Source: Sva-07 sp963715825 | GTDB lineage: Bacteria > Actinomycetota > Acidimicrobiia > Acidimicrobiales > Ilumatobacteraceae | Length of the DNA stretch: 64,000 nt | Assembly: GCA_963715825.1 (NCBI GenBank) | Contig: CAVQSI010000041.1 | Coordinates: 310,001 to 374,000, forward strand | Direction of reading: 5' to 3' | In this document: positions 24,899 to 33,334 of the stretch, piece by piece | How the letters are laid out: each line of letters opens with the position of its first letter | How positions within the stretch are numbered: the first letter of the stretch is position 1 | Program-made: the position numbers and the translations under genes | The notes under the pieces: model-generated | What the model was told of the DNA's origin: nothing | Databases searched by the model: none | Seen by the model: only the letters and a program-made list of their open reading frames with translations

Positions 24899-25354
24899 TC
24901 AGGCGGGGGCGACGGACACGTTGTAGGTCAGCACGCTGCGAGCGACCAGGCGACCGGTGGTGGCGCCGAGCGCTTCGCTCTCGCAGAAGACCACCGTACG
25001 GCCGCGCTTGGTCACCCAGCCTTCGGCGACGACGTCTTCGTCCTTGACCGCACCGATGTACTGCACGTGCAGGTCCACGGTGGAGAACCGGTCGTTCGGG
25101 CCCAGCACCGATCCGACGGCGGGCACGAGCACCGCATCCATCAGCGACGCGATCGCTCCGCCGTGCACGATGCCGCCGGGGTGCAGCAGCTCGGGCTTGA
25201 AGGGCATGCGCATCCGGCAGTAGTCGACGCGCACCTCTTCGACGTCGAGCCCGAGCAGCATCGGGTAGAAGACCGTCTCGGATTTGCCGAACTTCGCCCA
25301 CCGCTCGGTGGCGGCATCAGAAAGTAGGTCGTACTGTTCGGCGCGGCCGGTCAT
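24899..25354 (-). CDS. PaaI-family hotdog thioesterase
   Basis: The 151-aa protein has the single-hotdog-fold pattern of PaaI-like acyl-CoA thioesterases. The motif LHPGGIVHGGAIASLMDAV (about residues 57-75) carries the Gly-rich turn and Asp of the active site, followed by TVDLHVQYIGAV. The substrate is probably an aryl- or acyl-CoA. It lies just downstream of the TetR gene on the same strand (7 bases between), so the two are probably co-transcribed and the regulator may control it. The ATG at 25354 gives a normal length. Confidence 0.82.
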   Translation of the reverse strand: MTGRAEQYDLLSDAATERWAKFGKSETVFYPMLLGLDVEEVRVDYCRMRMPFKPELLHPGGIVHGGAIASLMDAVLVPAVGSVLGPNDRFSTVDLHVQYIGAVKDEDVVAEGWVTKRGRTVVFCESEALGATTGRLVARSVLTYNVSVAPA

Positions 25355-25361
25355 GGGGAGA

Positions 25362-26018
25362 TCATGACGGGAGCAGCGCAGCGCGGAAGAACTCGATGAT
25401 GTGCTCGCTTCGCCGATCGAGCGCAGCGGGAGCGAGCGGGTCCTCGTCGAGCAGGCCTTCGAGAAACGGAGCGTCGGAGAAGTAACTCAGCAACGCGCCG
25501 TAGCCCGTCAGCAGCAACTGCTGGGGATTCTGGTGGCGGAACACGCCGGCGTCCATCTCACGGCCGAGGTAGTCGGCGGCCTGGTCGAACATCGGCCGGA
25601 GCACCGCCGCGAGATCGATCCCGAGGTGCGACCCGCCGTCGATCGCCTCGCGTCGCATCAGCGTGACGTAGCTGGGATTGTCGGCGAAGTAGCCGAACCC
25701 GGCGCGCAGCACCTGCTCGACCTTGGGCCATCCGGTCGCGGTTGATTCGATCGCACCGGCCAGCCGGGAGAACCAGTCGGAGAGGAGACGTTCGAACACC
25801 TCGCCGTACAGCGCTTCCTTCGAGGCGAAGTGGTGGAGGAGGCTGGGACGGCGGATACCGACTTCGGCGGCGATGTCGTTGAGCGAGGTACCGCTGTAGC
25901 CGGCGTGCGCAAAACACGAAAGCGCCGCGTCGAGGATCTGATCGCGGGTGGATCGGCCCTCGACGGGCGCTTCGTTGGTGAGGTCACTCGATTCGACAGC
26001 AACGCTCGCGTCCGACAT
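25362..26018 (-). CDS. TetR-family transcriptional regulator
   Basis: A 218-aa regulator with the helix-turn-helix IAAEVGIRRPSLLHHFASKE at about residues 48-67, preceded by the usual RDQILDAALSCFAHAGY helix. The C-terminal ligand domain has the pattern of AcrR/FadR-like regulators of lipid metabolism. A co-transcribed thioesterase downstream and the acyl-CoA synthetase beyond it suggest control of acyl-CoA metabolism. That link is inference. No operator was identified in the short interval upstream. Confidence 0.85.
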   Translation of the reverse strand: MSDASVAVESSDLTNEAPVEGRSTRDQILDAALSCFAHAGYSGTSLNDIAAEVGIRRPSLLHHFASKEALYGEVFERLLSDWFSRLAGAIESTATGWPKVEQVLRAGFGYFADNPSYVTLMRREAIDGGSHLGIDLAAVLRPMFDQAADYLGREMDAGVFRHQNPQQLLLTGYGALLSYFSDAPFLEGLLDEDPLAPAALDRRSEHIIEFFRAALLPS

Positions 26019-26057
26019 GTTGTCGGCGAACGCTACAGCCGATGTGGTCGGCCCGGA

Positions 26058-26480
26058 TCAGGCCGGCGGGTAGACGCCCATCTGCTTGGCCTTGTCGGTC
26101 TGCCAGAAGATGTCGGCGATCTCGTCGATGTAGGCGACGAGCTGCTCGCCCACGGCCGGGTCCATCGACTTCTTGGCCTCGCCGGCCTGGTGGATCGCCT
26201 TCCAGAACAGCTCGTGGAGCTGCGGGAACGCTGCGAAGTGGTCGGGAGCGAAGAAGTCGGCCCACAGCACCATCAGGTGGTGCTTGGTCTCCTCGGCGCG
26301 CTGCTCCTTGATCAGAATGCAGCGGTTGCGGAACACCTCGTCGTCGGACTCGGCGTACTTCTTGGCCGTCTTGACCACCGAGAGGGCCTCGATCTTGGCC
26401 TGGGCCGGGTCGTACACCCCGCAGTAGAGGTCGCAGTGGGCGTGGGCGACGGTTGCGGATGCGAACAGCTTGGCGAACAT
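26058..26480 (-). CDS. sodN: Nickel superoxide dismutase precursor
   Basis: A 140-aa precursor. The 14-residue leader MFAKLFASATVAHA would be removed so that His15 becomes His1 of the mature enzyme. The nickel hook reads HCDLYCGVY (15-23): His1, Cys2 and Cys6 are present, but the conserved Pro5 of HCxxPCGxY is Tyr (Tyr19). The remainder (DPAQAKIEALSVVKTAKKY and the helical C-terminus) matches the four-helix Ni-SOD fold. The ATG at 26480 follows a GAGGAG ribosome site. It is divergent from sodX, the maturation peptidase. The enzyme dismutates superoxide to oxygen and peroxide. Confidence 0.92.
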   Translation of the reverse strand: MFAKLFASATVAHAHCDLYCGVYDPAQAKIEALSVVKTAKKYAESDDEVFRNRCILIKEQRAEETKHHLMVLWADFFAPDHFAAFPQLHELFWKAIHQAGEAKKSMDPAVGEQLVAYIDEIADIFWQTDKAKQMGVYPPA

Positions 26481-26496
26481 GATGGGGGCTCCTCGA

Positions 26497-26522
26497 TGGT
26501 GCATGGTTCAGTGGTGCATGGT
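26497..26522. repeat. Direct repeat TGGTGCATGGT upstream of sodN
   Basis: Two identical 11-base copies lie at 26497-26507 and 26512-26522, 15 bases apart start to start, 17-42 bases before the sodN ATG and in the sodN-sodX interval. They could be an operator, perhaps for a nickel- or redox-responsive regulator. That role is a guess. Confidence 0.4.
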
Positions 26523-26580
26523 GGTGTGCAGTTCCGACGGTTCCCGAAGGACGTCTGGTGGAAACATACACTCCGCCGCG

Positions 26581-26913
26581 ATGACGGTGCCCAGACGACC
26601 GCCGCGTCGACGGCTGCTCCCCCGGCGGTTCGTGGTCGCCGACCGCTCGATGGAGCCAACGCTCGTCGACGGTCAGGGCCTCGTCGCGATCTCGAGCTCC
26701 GCTGCTCGGGTGGGTCAGCTGCGGTGCCTCGAACATCCGCAACGGCCCGGTTTCTGGCTCGTCAAGCGGGTGTCGGAGGTGCACGGTGACGCCACGATGT
26801 CGGTGCTGTCCGACAACCCGGAGGCCACCATGGCCGATTCGCGATCGTTCGGGGCCGTGCCGATCGCCGGCTCGTATCGGGTCGTGCTGCGAGTCCCCCG
26901 TCGCCTGATGTGA
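26581..26913 (+). CDS. sodX: Ni-type SOD maturation peptidase (S26 signal-peptidase-like)
   Basis: The 110-aa protein is a soluble-looking S26 peptidase with the catalytic Ser23 in DRSMEPTL and the general base Lys62 in LVKRV. Its place divergent from sodN identifies it as the peptidase that removes the Ni-SOD leader to create the nickel-binding N-terminal histidine. There is no clear membrane anchor, in keeping with cytoplasmic processing of Ni-SOD. The ATG at 26581 was chosen; the frame to 26470 runs through the intergenic repeats. A nickel transporter is not seen nearby. Confidence 0.88.
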   Translation: MTVPRRPPRRRLLPRRFVVADRSMEPTLVDGQGLVAISSSAARVGQLRCLEHPQRPGFWLVKRVSEVHGDATMSVLSDNPEATMADSRSFGAVPIAGSYRVVLRVPRRLM

Positions 26914-26930
26914 CCGTACCCTGTCGACCC

Positions 26931-27326
26931 ATGCAGATCGTCTCCGCACTGTTCGTCGAGAACTTCGAGATGCGCCAGGCCCCGGGCCCGTCGACGCGCA
27001 TCGACCTGACCGGCGTGATGTTCTCTCAGGCAGCGCCCGAGCCCGCGCCGCTCACGATCACCCCGCACTTGATCGGGCTGATCTTCTGCCCGGAGGACGA
27101 GAACGGCTCGGGAGTCTTCGAGGTGGTGTTCCGACGCGGCGTCGACGAGGACAGCGAGCAGGTCGCTCGCAACGTCAGCCCCTTCACCGTCGAGCCCGGC
27201 AAGTTCACCTACCGCCTCGTTCGCGGCGAACTCGAGTTCCCCGACTACGGCCAGGTCTTCGCCCACTGTCGCATCGACCACGGCGCCTGGCACATCGTCC
27301 CCTTCACGCTGCTCCCGCCCGCCTGA
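26931..27326 (+). CDS. Hypothetical protein, DUF6941-like
   Basis: The 131-aa protein begins MQIVSALFVENFEMRQ and continues as a beta-rich fold. This beginning resembles the DUF6941 family of small proteins of unknown function (opening with a hydrophobic strand, then an asparagine/glycine-rich turn); the match is from memory and weak. No signal peptide or membrane segment is seen. It starts 17 bases after sodX and so might be co-transcribed with it. The ATG at 26931 is preferred to 26910. Confidence 0.5.
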   Translation: MQIVSALFVENFEMRQAPGPSTRIDLTGVMFSQAAPEPAPLTITPHLIGLIFCPEDENGSGVFEVVFRRGVDEDSEQVARNVSPFTVEPGKFTYRLVRGELEFPDYGQVFAHCRIDHGAWHIVPFTLLPPA

Positions 27327-27376
27327 CGTCATCCGGGTTGGTTCGGATTCCGAGGTGGTCGGGTACTGTCGGCCGC

Positions 27377-29329
27377 GTGTCGTTGACCGAGGAACAGGAC
27401 CAGCTCGCCGTCTCGCTCATCCGGGGGATGGCCATGGACGGCCCGCTCGCCGCGAACAGCGGCCACCAGGGCACCGCAATGGCGCTCGCGCCGCTCGGCC
27501 ATGTCCTCTACAGCCGGGTCATGCGACACGACCCCGCCGACCCCGCGTGGCCCGATCGTGACCGGTTCGTGCTCTCGAACGGCCACGCATCGATCCTGCA
27601 GTACTCGCTGCTCTACCTGAGCGGCTACGGGCTCGAACTCGACGACCTGAAGAACTTCCGCCAGTGGGAGTCCGCCACCCCCGGACACCCCGAGGCCGGG
27701 CACACCGCTGGCGTCGAGGTCACGACCGGGCCACTCGGTCAGGGATTCGCCAACGCCGTCGGCATGGCGATCGCCGAGGAGAACCTGCGCGCCCGATTCG
27801 GCGCCGAGGCGCAGGACCACTTCACGTTCGTGATCGCGGGCGACGGCTGTCTGATGGAGGGCATCAGCCACGAGGCGGCGTCGCTGGCCGGACACCTCGG
27901 GCTCGGCAGGTTGATCTGCGTGTTCGACGACAACCTGATCACGATCGACGGCCCCACCAGCATGTCGACCGGCGACGACACCGCGATGCGGTTCCGGTCG
28001 TACGGCTGGGATGTCGTCGACCTCGGTGAGATGGCCGACGATCTCGACGGGCTCGAAGCGGCGCTCGAGGCCGCAAAACAGCAGACCGACAAGCCGTCGC
28101 TGCTCATCCTGCGCTCGCACATCGGCGAGCCCTCGCCCGATCACACCGATACCGCCGGTGCCCACGGCAACCCGTTCTCGGCCGACGACGTGACCCGAAC
28201 CAAGCGGGTCATGGGGATTCCCGACGAGCCCTTCTGGGCTCCCGCCGAACTCGTGGCCGCCTACCGGGCGGACGTCGGACGGCGCGGCGCCGAAGCCCGC
28301 GCCGCCTGGACCGCTGCGAGCGCTTCGGCCACGGCGACACCGCAGTGGAGTGCCGCCTGGGCAGGCACGGGAGTCGAGGGATGGGATGCCGACCTGCCCG
28401 GTTACGAGGCGGGCGAGTCCGTCGCCACTCGCAAAGCCATCCAGAAGGCGCTCGACGCCACGTACGATCAACTCCCCGGCCTGATCTCCGGGTCCGCCGA
28501 CCTCACCGGCAGCAACGGGACCGGGCTCGCTCGGACCACCGCGTTCACCGCCGACGACCGAGCCGGCCGCTACCTGCACTACGGGATCCGCGAACACGCG
28601 ATGGGCGCCGCACTCGTCGGGATGGCTCAGCACGGCGGCACGTTGCCCATCAGCGGCACGTTCTTCGTGTTCTCCGACTACATGCGCCCGTCGATCCGCC
28701 TCGCCGCGCTGTCGAGAGCGAAGTGTTGTTTCGTCTTCACCCACGACTCGGTCGGCGTCGGCGAGGACGGCCCCACGCACCAACCGGTCGAGCAGCTCGC
28801 CACGCTGCGCGCCATGCCTGACCTCCACGTCGTGCGACCCGCCGACGGCAACGAGACCATCCAGGCGTGGGCCGACATCGTCCGCCACGACGGTCCGTCG
28901 GCGTTGATCCTCAGTCGCCAGAACATCCGCGTGGTCACCGACGGCTCGGCGGTCGCACGCGGCGCCGGCATCGTGACCGACTCAGACAGTGCACCCGAGG
29001 TGGTCCTCGTCGCCACAGGCAGCGAGGTCGCGGTGTGCGTCGACGCCGCAGATCGCCTCCGAGCCACGGGTCGCAGCGTCCGGGTCGTCAGCCTGCCGAG
29101 CTGGGACCGTTTCGCCGCGCAGGACGAGACCTACCGCGACTCGATCCTGCCTGCCGGTGTGCCGACACTGTCGGTCGAGGCAGCCACCACCTTCGGCTGG
29201 GAACGTTGGTCCGACGATTCGATCGGCATCGACCGCTTCGGCGCGAGCGCACCGGGCGAACTGGTGTTGGACAAGCTCGGCATCAACGTCGACCACGTCG
29301 TCGAGCGGGCCAACGCACTGCTCGACTGA
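27377..29329 (+). CDS. tkt: Transketolase
   Basis: A 650-aa thiamine-diphosphate enzyme of the pentose phosphate pathway, moving two-carbon units between sugar phosphates. The N-terminal SGHQGTAMALAPL carries the conserved substrate histidine, and GDGCLMEGISHEAASLAGHL is the ThDP/metal motif. The central Pyr domain has GIREHAMGAALVGMA and the C-terminal domain closes with SVEAATTFGWERW. A GTG at 27377 is the best start. It is followed 30 bases later by tal, so the two non-oxidative pathway enzymes are co-transcribed. Confidence 0.96.
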   Translation: MSLTEEQDQLAVSLIRGMAMDGPLAANSGHQGTAMALAPLGHVLYSRVMRHDPADPAWPDRDRFVLSNGHASILQYSLLYLSGYGLELDDLKNFRQWESATPGHPEAGHTAGVEVTTGPLGQGFANAVGMAIAEENLRARFGAEAQDHFTFVIAGDGCLMEGISHEAASLAGHLGLGRLICVFDDNLITIDGPTSMSTGDDTAMRFRSYGWDVVDLGEMADDLDGLEAALEAAKQQTDKPSLLILRSHIGEPSPDHTDTAGAHGNPFSADDVTRTKRVMGIPDEPFWAPAELVAAYRADVGRRGAEARAAWTAASASATATPQWSAAWAGTGVEGWDADLPGYEAGESVATRKAIQKALDATYDQLPGLISGSADLTGSNGTGLARTTAFTADDRAGRYLHYGIREHAMGAALVGMAQHGGTLPISGTFFVFSDYMRPSIRLAALSRAKCCFVFTHDSVGVGEDGPTHQPVEQLATLRAMPDLHVVRPADGNETIQAWADIVRHDGPSALILSRQNIRVVTDGSAVARGAGIVTDSDSAPEVVLVATGSEVAVCVDAADRLRATGRSVRVVSLPSWDRFAAQDETYRDSILPAGVPTLSVEAATTFGWERWSDDSIGIDRFGASAPGELVLDKLGINVDHVVERANALLD

Positions 29330-29359
29330 GCACGATCACCATCCAACCGAAAGGACGCC

Positions 29360-30466
29360 ATGGCCGACAACCGGATCATCGCCCTCCACCAGCAACAGGG
29401 CCAGAGCGCCTGGCTCGACAACCTCAAACGTGGCTACATCACCTCGGGCCGACTCGTGGAGATCCGCGACAGCGGCGTCCGAGGGCTGACCTCGAACCCG
29501 TCGATCTTCCAGAAGGCGATCCAGGACTCGTCGGACTACGACGAGCAGTTCACCGAACTCCGTGCCGCGGACACCACCACGAACGACGCCTACTGGGCGA
29601 TGGTCATCCGCGACATCCACAGTGCCTGCGACGTGTTCTCGAAGGTGTACGACCACTCCGACGGCGTCGACGGCTACGTGAGCGTCGAGGTCGACCCCGG
29701 CCTCGCCCACGACGGGCCCGGCACCGAGTCGGCTGCACGAGATCTGCACGAACGGATCGACCGCCGCAACTTGATGGTCAAGATCCCCGGTACCGAGGAG
29801 GGGCTCGCCCCGATCCAACAGATGATCGCCGAAGGCCGCTGCATCAACGTCACGCTGATCTTCAGCCTCGACCGGTATGCACGGGTGATCGAGGCCTACC
29901 TCGCCGGCCTCGAACGTCTGGCGATGGACCCGCAGGCCGACCTGTCGGTCGTGGCGAGCGTGGCCAGTTTCTTCATCAGTCGGGTCGACTCCGAGGTCGA
30001 CGGCCGTCTCGATGCCATCGGCAGCGACGAGGCCCTGGCACTGCGTGGCAAGGCCGCCGTCGCGCAGGGCAAGCTCGCCTATCAGCTGTTTCTCGAGGCA
30101 TTCTCCGGGCCGCGCTGGGCCGCACTCGCCGAGCGAGGCGCCCGGGTGCAGCGTCCGCTGTGGGCGTCGACGTCGACCAAGAACGATGCCTATCCCGACA
30201 CGCTCTACGTCGACGAGCTGATCGGCCCCGACAGCGTCAACACGCTGCCCGAGGCCACACTCGAGGCCTTCGCCGACCACGGCACGCTCGCCCGTCGAGT
30301 CGATGCCGACGTCGACGAGGCACGAGCGGTGTGGCAGTCGCTGGCCGACGTCGGTGTCGACATGGACGACGTGGCTGCGCAGCTGGAGCGTGAGGGCGTC
30401 GCCAGCTTCGCCAAGGCGTTCGACGAGCTGATCGCCGCCCTCGACACCAAAGCCGCCACCCTCTGA
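29360..30466 (+). CDS. tal: Transaldolase
   Basis: A 368-aa enzyme of the bacterial long-form (TAL/PGI-like) type. It transfers a dihydroxyacetone unit between sugar phosphates through a Schiff base on Lys141 (LMVKIPGTEEG). Other conserved parts are GLTSNPSIFQKA near residue 42, INVTLIFSLDRY and RPLWASTSTKN. The ATG follows AAAGGA at the usual distance. It lies directly after tkt. A hairpin follows at 30473-30489. Confidence 0.95.
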   Translation: MADNRIIALHQQQGQSAWLDNLKRGYITSGRLVEIRDSGVRGLTSNPSIFQKAIQDSSDYDEQFTELRAADTTTNDAYWAMVIRDIHSACDVFSKVYDHSDGVDGYVSVEVDPGLAHDGPGTESAARDLHERIDRRNLMVKIPGTEEGLAPIQQMIAEGRCINVTLIFSLDRYARVIEAYLAGLERLAMDPQADLSVVASVASFFISRVDSEVDGRLDAIGSDEALALRGKAAVAQGKLAYQLFLEAFSGPRWAALAERGARVQRPLWASTSTKNDAYPDTLYVDELIGPDSVNTLPEATLEAFADHGTLARRVDADVDEARAVWQSLADVGVDMDDVAAQLEREGVASFAKAFDELIAALDTKAATL

Positions 30467-30472
30467 CAGCGA

Positions 30473-30489
30473 CCTGATCTCCGATCAGG
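30473..30489 (+). terminator. Possible short terminator after tal
   Basis: A 7-bp stem CCTGATC/GATCAGG with a 3-base loop lies seven bases after the tal stop. There is no T-run, so the evidence is moderate. Confidence 0.4.
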
Positions 30490-30523
30490 CTCGATACGAC
30501 CCATCAGTCGGAAAAATCGCGCA

Positions 30524-30546
30524 GGTGTTGCGCCCAGCGCAACACC
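30524..30546 (-). terminator. Terminator of the molybdopterin oxidoreductase gene
   Basis: A perfect 10-bp stem (GGTGTTGCGC/GCGCAACACC) with a 3-base loop is followed on the minus strand by ATTTTTCC within about ten bases, as in an intrinsic terminator. It sits between the convergent tal and oxidoreductase genes. Confidence 0.7.
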
Positions 30547-30577
30547 GACGCGCCATTTCGGTGTCGTCGTCGCTCCG

Positions 30578-32125
30578 TCAGACCTCGATCCAGCGGCGGG
30601 GGTAGCCCTGGGCGCCGTTGGGCGCGACGGGGGCGGTCTCCTCGGTCTGGGGAACGTCGTCGCCGTCGAAGGCTCGTGACTCGATCATGTGGCGACCGGG
30701 TTCGAGTTCGAGCGTCGCCATCCACTGCGCCCACGTGTCGTTCGACGGGACGCCGCCGAGCTCCGCTTCGAACCACTCGCCGCCGTCGGCTCGGACCTCC
30801 ACTCTCGAGATCCCACGGTGGATCGCCCACGCCACGCCGCCGACGATCACGTCGGTCGGCGACGCCCCACGACGGTCGGTGTCGATGCGCGACATCGTCT
30901 TGATCGGGCCGTTCTTCGACCACCCTCGTGGCACCCAGTAGGCGTCGTAGTCCTCCCAGCGCGTCAGCTCGATCGACGTGACCCACTTCGTGGCCGACAC
31001 GTAGCCGTACAGGCCCGGCACCACCATGCGTACCGGATACCCGTGCCGCGCCGGCAGCGGCTCGCCGTTCATCGCAATCGCCAGCATGGCGTCGCGGCCG
31101 TCCATGACGACCTCGGTCGGGGTGCCGGCGGTCCAGTCGTCGATCGAACGGCTGACGATCTGTGTCGCATCGGGTTGGACGCCGGCTTCCTCGAGTACGT
31201 CGCGCAGCAGCACTCCCTGCCACAGCGCATTGCCGATCAGGTCGCCGCCAACCGGGTTCGACACGCACGACAACGTCACATACCGCTCGACCTGAGGTCG
31301 CGCGAGCAGGTCGTCGAAGGTGAGCTCCATCGGGTTGTCGACCATGCCGCCGATCCTCAGCCGCCACGAGTCCTTCGACACCTGCGGCACGACCAGGGCC
31401 GTGTCGATCCGGTAGAAGTCGGCGTTCGGGGTGACGAAGGGGTCGAGGCCGTCGAGCGGCAGTTGTGCGTCGGCGGGCAGCACCGTCGCAGGCCTGTCGA
31501 CAGGTGGCAGGCTGATCGCATTGCGTTCGTTGTTGACCTCGAATCGCTGCTGCAACACTCGTCCCACACCGCCGGCGATGACGGCGATCGATCCGATGCC
31601 GATTGCCCCGCCGACGAATCGCCGACGATCGACGCCCATCGGTTGCGCAATCGGCTGCGCAGGATCGGCGCTCTTCGATGACGTGGCCGGACGAGGAGCC
31701 AGGTACAGCAGCACGCCGATCGACACCGCCGTGCCGACGATGGTCGGCAGCAGCTTGACGAGGTTGGGCTCCGGACGAGTCAGCACTGCCCATGCCCCGA
31801 TCACGCCGGTGATGCACGTCAACACCACCGCTGCGGCGCGTGCCCCGCGCAGTGCCAGCACCCCGACACCGATGCCGATGCCGAGCAGCACGATCAGCGC
31901 ACCGAGGACCAGCACCACCTTGTCGTTGGTGCCGAAGGTGTCGATCGCCCACTCCTTGAGCGGCCTCGGCACCCAGTCGATGAACACCTGTCCAACCGGC
32001 ACGACGGGCGACGACGTCCGCTCGAAGAGCCCGACCACGAGCTCGGCCGCGGCGAGGCCCGCGCCCATCACCACGAGTCCCAGCACCGGACCCATCCATC
32101 TGGGCCCGTACGATCGTTCGTCCAT
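30578..32125 (-). CDS. Membrane-anchored molybdopterin-dependent oxidoreductase
   Basis: The 515-aa protein joins four or five N-terminal membrane helices (about 12-33, 68-92, 98-115, 124-143 and 170-188) to a sulfite-oxidase-family molybdenum domain. Cys287 in VTLSCVSNPVGG is the expected molybdenum ligand, and NALWQGVLLRDVLEEAG follows as in SorA/MsrP/YedY relatives. A C-terminal Mo-co dimerisation-like segment ends the protein. The catalytic domain should face outside. The substrate is unknown. The ATG at 32125 shares bases with the divergent start of the LOG gene; an ATG ten codons later (32095) is an alternative. Confidence 0.85.
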   Translation of the reverse strand: MDERSYGPRWMGPVLGLVVMGAGLAAAELVVGLFERTSSPVVPVGQVFIDWVPRPLKEWAIDTFGTNDKVVLVLGALIVLLGIGIGVGVLALRGARAAAVVLTCITGVIGAWAVLTRPEPNLVKLLPTIVGTAVSIGVLLYLAPRPATSSKSADPAQPIAQPMGVDRRRFVGGAIGIGSIAVIAGGVGRVLQQRFEVNNERNAISLPPVDRPATVLPADAQLPLDGLDPFVTPNADFYRIDTALVVPQVSKDSWRLRIGGMVDNPMELTFDDLLARPQVERYVTLSCVSNPVGGDLIGNALWQGVLLRDVLEEAGVQPDATQIVSRSIDDWTAGTPTEVVMDGRDAMLAIAMNGEPLPARHGYPVRMVVPGLYGYVSATKWVTSIELTRWEDYDAYWVPRGWSKNGPIKTMSRIDTDRRGASPTDVIVGGVAWAIHRGISRVEVRADGGEWFEAELGGVPSNDTWAQWMATLELEPGRHMIESRAFDGDDVPQTEETAPVAPNGAQGYPRRWIEV

Positions 32126-33155
32126 GGACCCAGATGTATCTGACTCCGAGGCCTCCCAGGCCCGATCCATCGTCGCCGAACTGGGTGTTTCCGAGAATGT
32201 TCGACTCTCGGAAGCACTCGTTTCGGAAGCGTTGGGACTCATCACCGATCAGCCTGACACGCTCGATCTCAAGATCGCCACTGCTGCGCTCGCCGAGATG
32301 CGTGACGCCTACGCGATGTTCGCCCCCTACAAGGAGCGCCGCAAGGTGTCGATCTTCGGTTCGGCCCGCACCGGTGCCGACGACCCGTTGTACGGCCTGA
32401 CCGTCGACCTGGCCCGCACGCTCGCCGATCGGGGCTGGATGGCCGTCACCGGCGCCGGTCCCGGAATCATGCAGGCCGGCATGGAGGGCGCGGGCCGCGA
32501 GATGTCGATCGGTGTGTCGATCCGGCTGCCGTTCGAGTCGGGAGCGAACTCGATCATCGACGGCGACGACAAGCACGTCAGCATGAAGTACTTCTTCACG
32601 CGGAAGCTGATGCTGATCAAGGAGTCGCAGGCGTTCGTGTGCATGCCCGGCGGCTTCGGCACGCTCGACGAGATGTTCGAGCTGCTGACGCTCACCCAGA
32701 CCGGCAAGGGCATGCCGGTGCCGATCGTGCTGCTCGATGCACCAGGCGACCCCTTCTGGGAGGGGGTCGACACATTCGTGCGCGAGCAGCTGGTCGCCCG
32801 CGGGTTGGTGTCGGCGAACGACGTCGATCTGTACACGATCACCAACGACGTCGATGAGGCCGCTCGGATCATCGAGGACTTCTACGCCAACTACGACTCA
32901 CTGCGATTCGTCGGCGACCACCTCGTGATCAGAATGCACCAGGGTCCGACCGACGACCAGTTGGCCGAACTCAACGAGCGGTTCGGCCACCTCGCATCGA
33001 GCGGCTCGATCGAACGAGCCGAACCGTTCAAGGTCGAACGTCGCGACGACGACAAGCTCGACCTCGATCGTGTGTCGTGTCTGTTCGCCAAGCGCGGCTA
33101 CAGCGAGCTCGTCGCCATGATCCGCACCCTCAACGGCTACGTCTCGTCGAGCTGA
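32124..33155 (+). CDS. LOG-family (TIGR00730) Rossmann-fold protein
   Basis: A 343-aa protein with the lysine-decarboxylase-like LOG fold: SIFGSART, GAGPGIMQAGMEGAG and the signature PGGFGTLDEMFELL. Family members are phosphoribohydrolases of cytokinin nucleotides or uncharacterised nucleotide-binding proteins. Helical extensions on both ends are unlike plant LOG. Its ATG at 32124 overlaps, on the opposite strand, the ATG of the oxidoreductase gene (CCATGG). The last 19 bases overlap the tail of the 65-aa gene on the other strand. Confidence 0.85.
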   Translation: MDPDVSDSEASQARSIVAELGVSENVRLSEALVSEALGLITDQPDTLDLKIATAALAEMRDAYAMFAPYKERRKVSIFGSARTGADDPLYGLTVDLARTLADRGWMAVTGAGPGIMQAGMEGAGREMSIGVSIRLPFESGANSIIDGDDKHVSMKYFFTRKLMLIKESQAFVCMPGGFGTLDEMFELLTLTQTGKGMPVPIVLLDAPGDPFWEGVDTFVREQLVARGLVSANDVDLYTITNDVDEAARIIEDFYANYDSLRFVGDHLVIRMHQGPTDDQLAELNERFGHLASSGSIERAEPFKVERRDDDKLDLDRVSCLFAKRGYSELVAMIRTLNGYVSSS

Positions 33156-33334
33156 CGAAGCACGCCGGCGGCCTTCTCGATCGCCCGGCGGGCCTGCATC
33201 AGCTTCTTGTCGTCGGCGGGCCTGACGACGTCGCCGTCGGCAACGGCCTCGCGCAGACGGTCGAACGCCATCTCGTCGAGGTCGGCCGCAATCGACTCGA
33301 GCCGCTCGACGAACGCGGCGTACTCCCCCGTCAT
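33137..33334 (-). CDS. Small hypothetical protein (65 aa) downstream of glcF
   Basis: A short helical, acidic protein beginning MTGEYAAFVERLESIAADLD. The ATG at 33334 overlaps the glcF stop (ATGA), so it is translationally coupled to glcF. Its 3' end overlaps the LOG gene tail to tail. It has the look of a small helical subunit such as XseB, but that name cannot be justified here; XseA is not adjacent. The function is unknown. Confidence 0.65.
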   Translation of the reverse strand: MTGEYAAFVERLESIAADLDEMAFDRLREAVADGDVVRPADDKKLMQARRAIEKAAGVLRQLDET

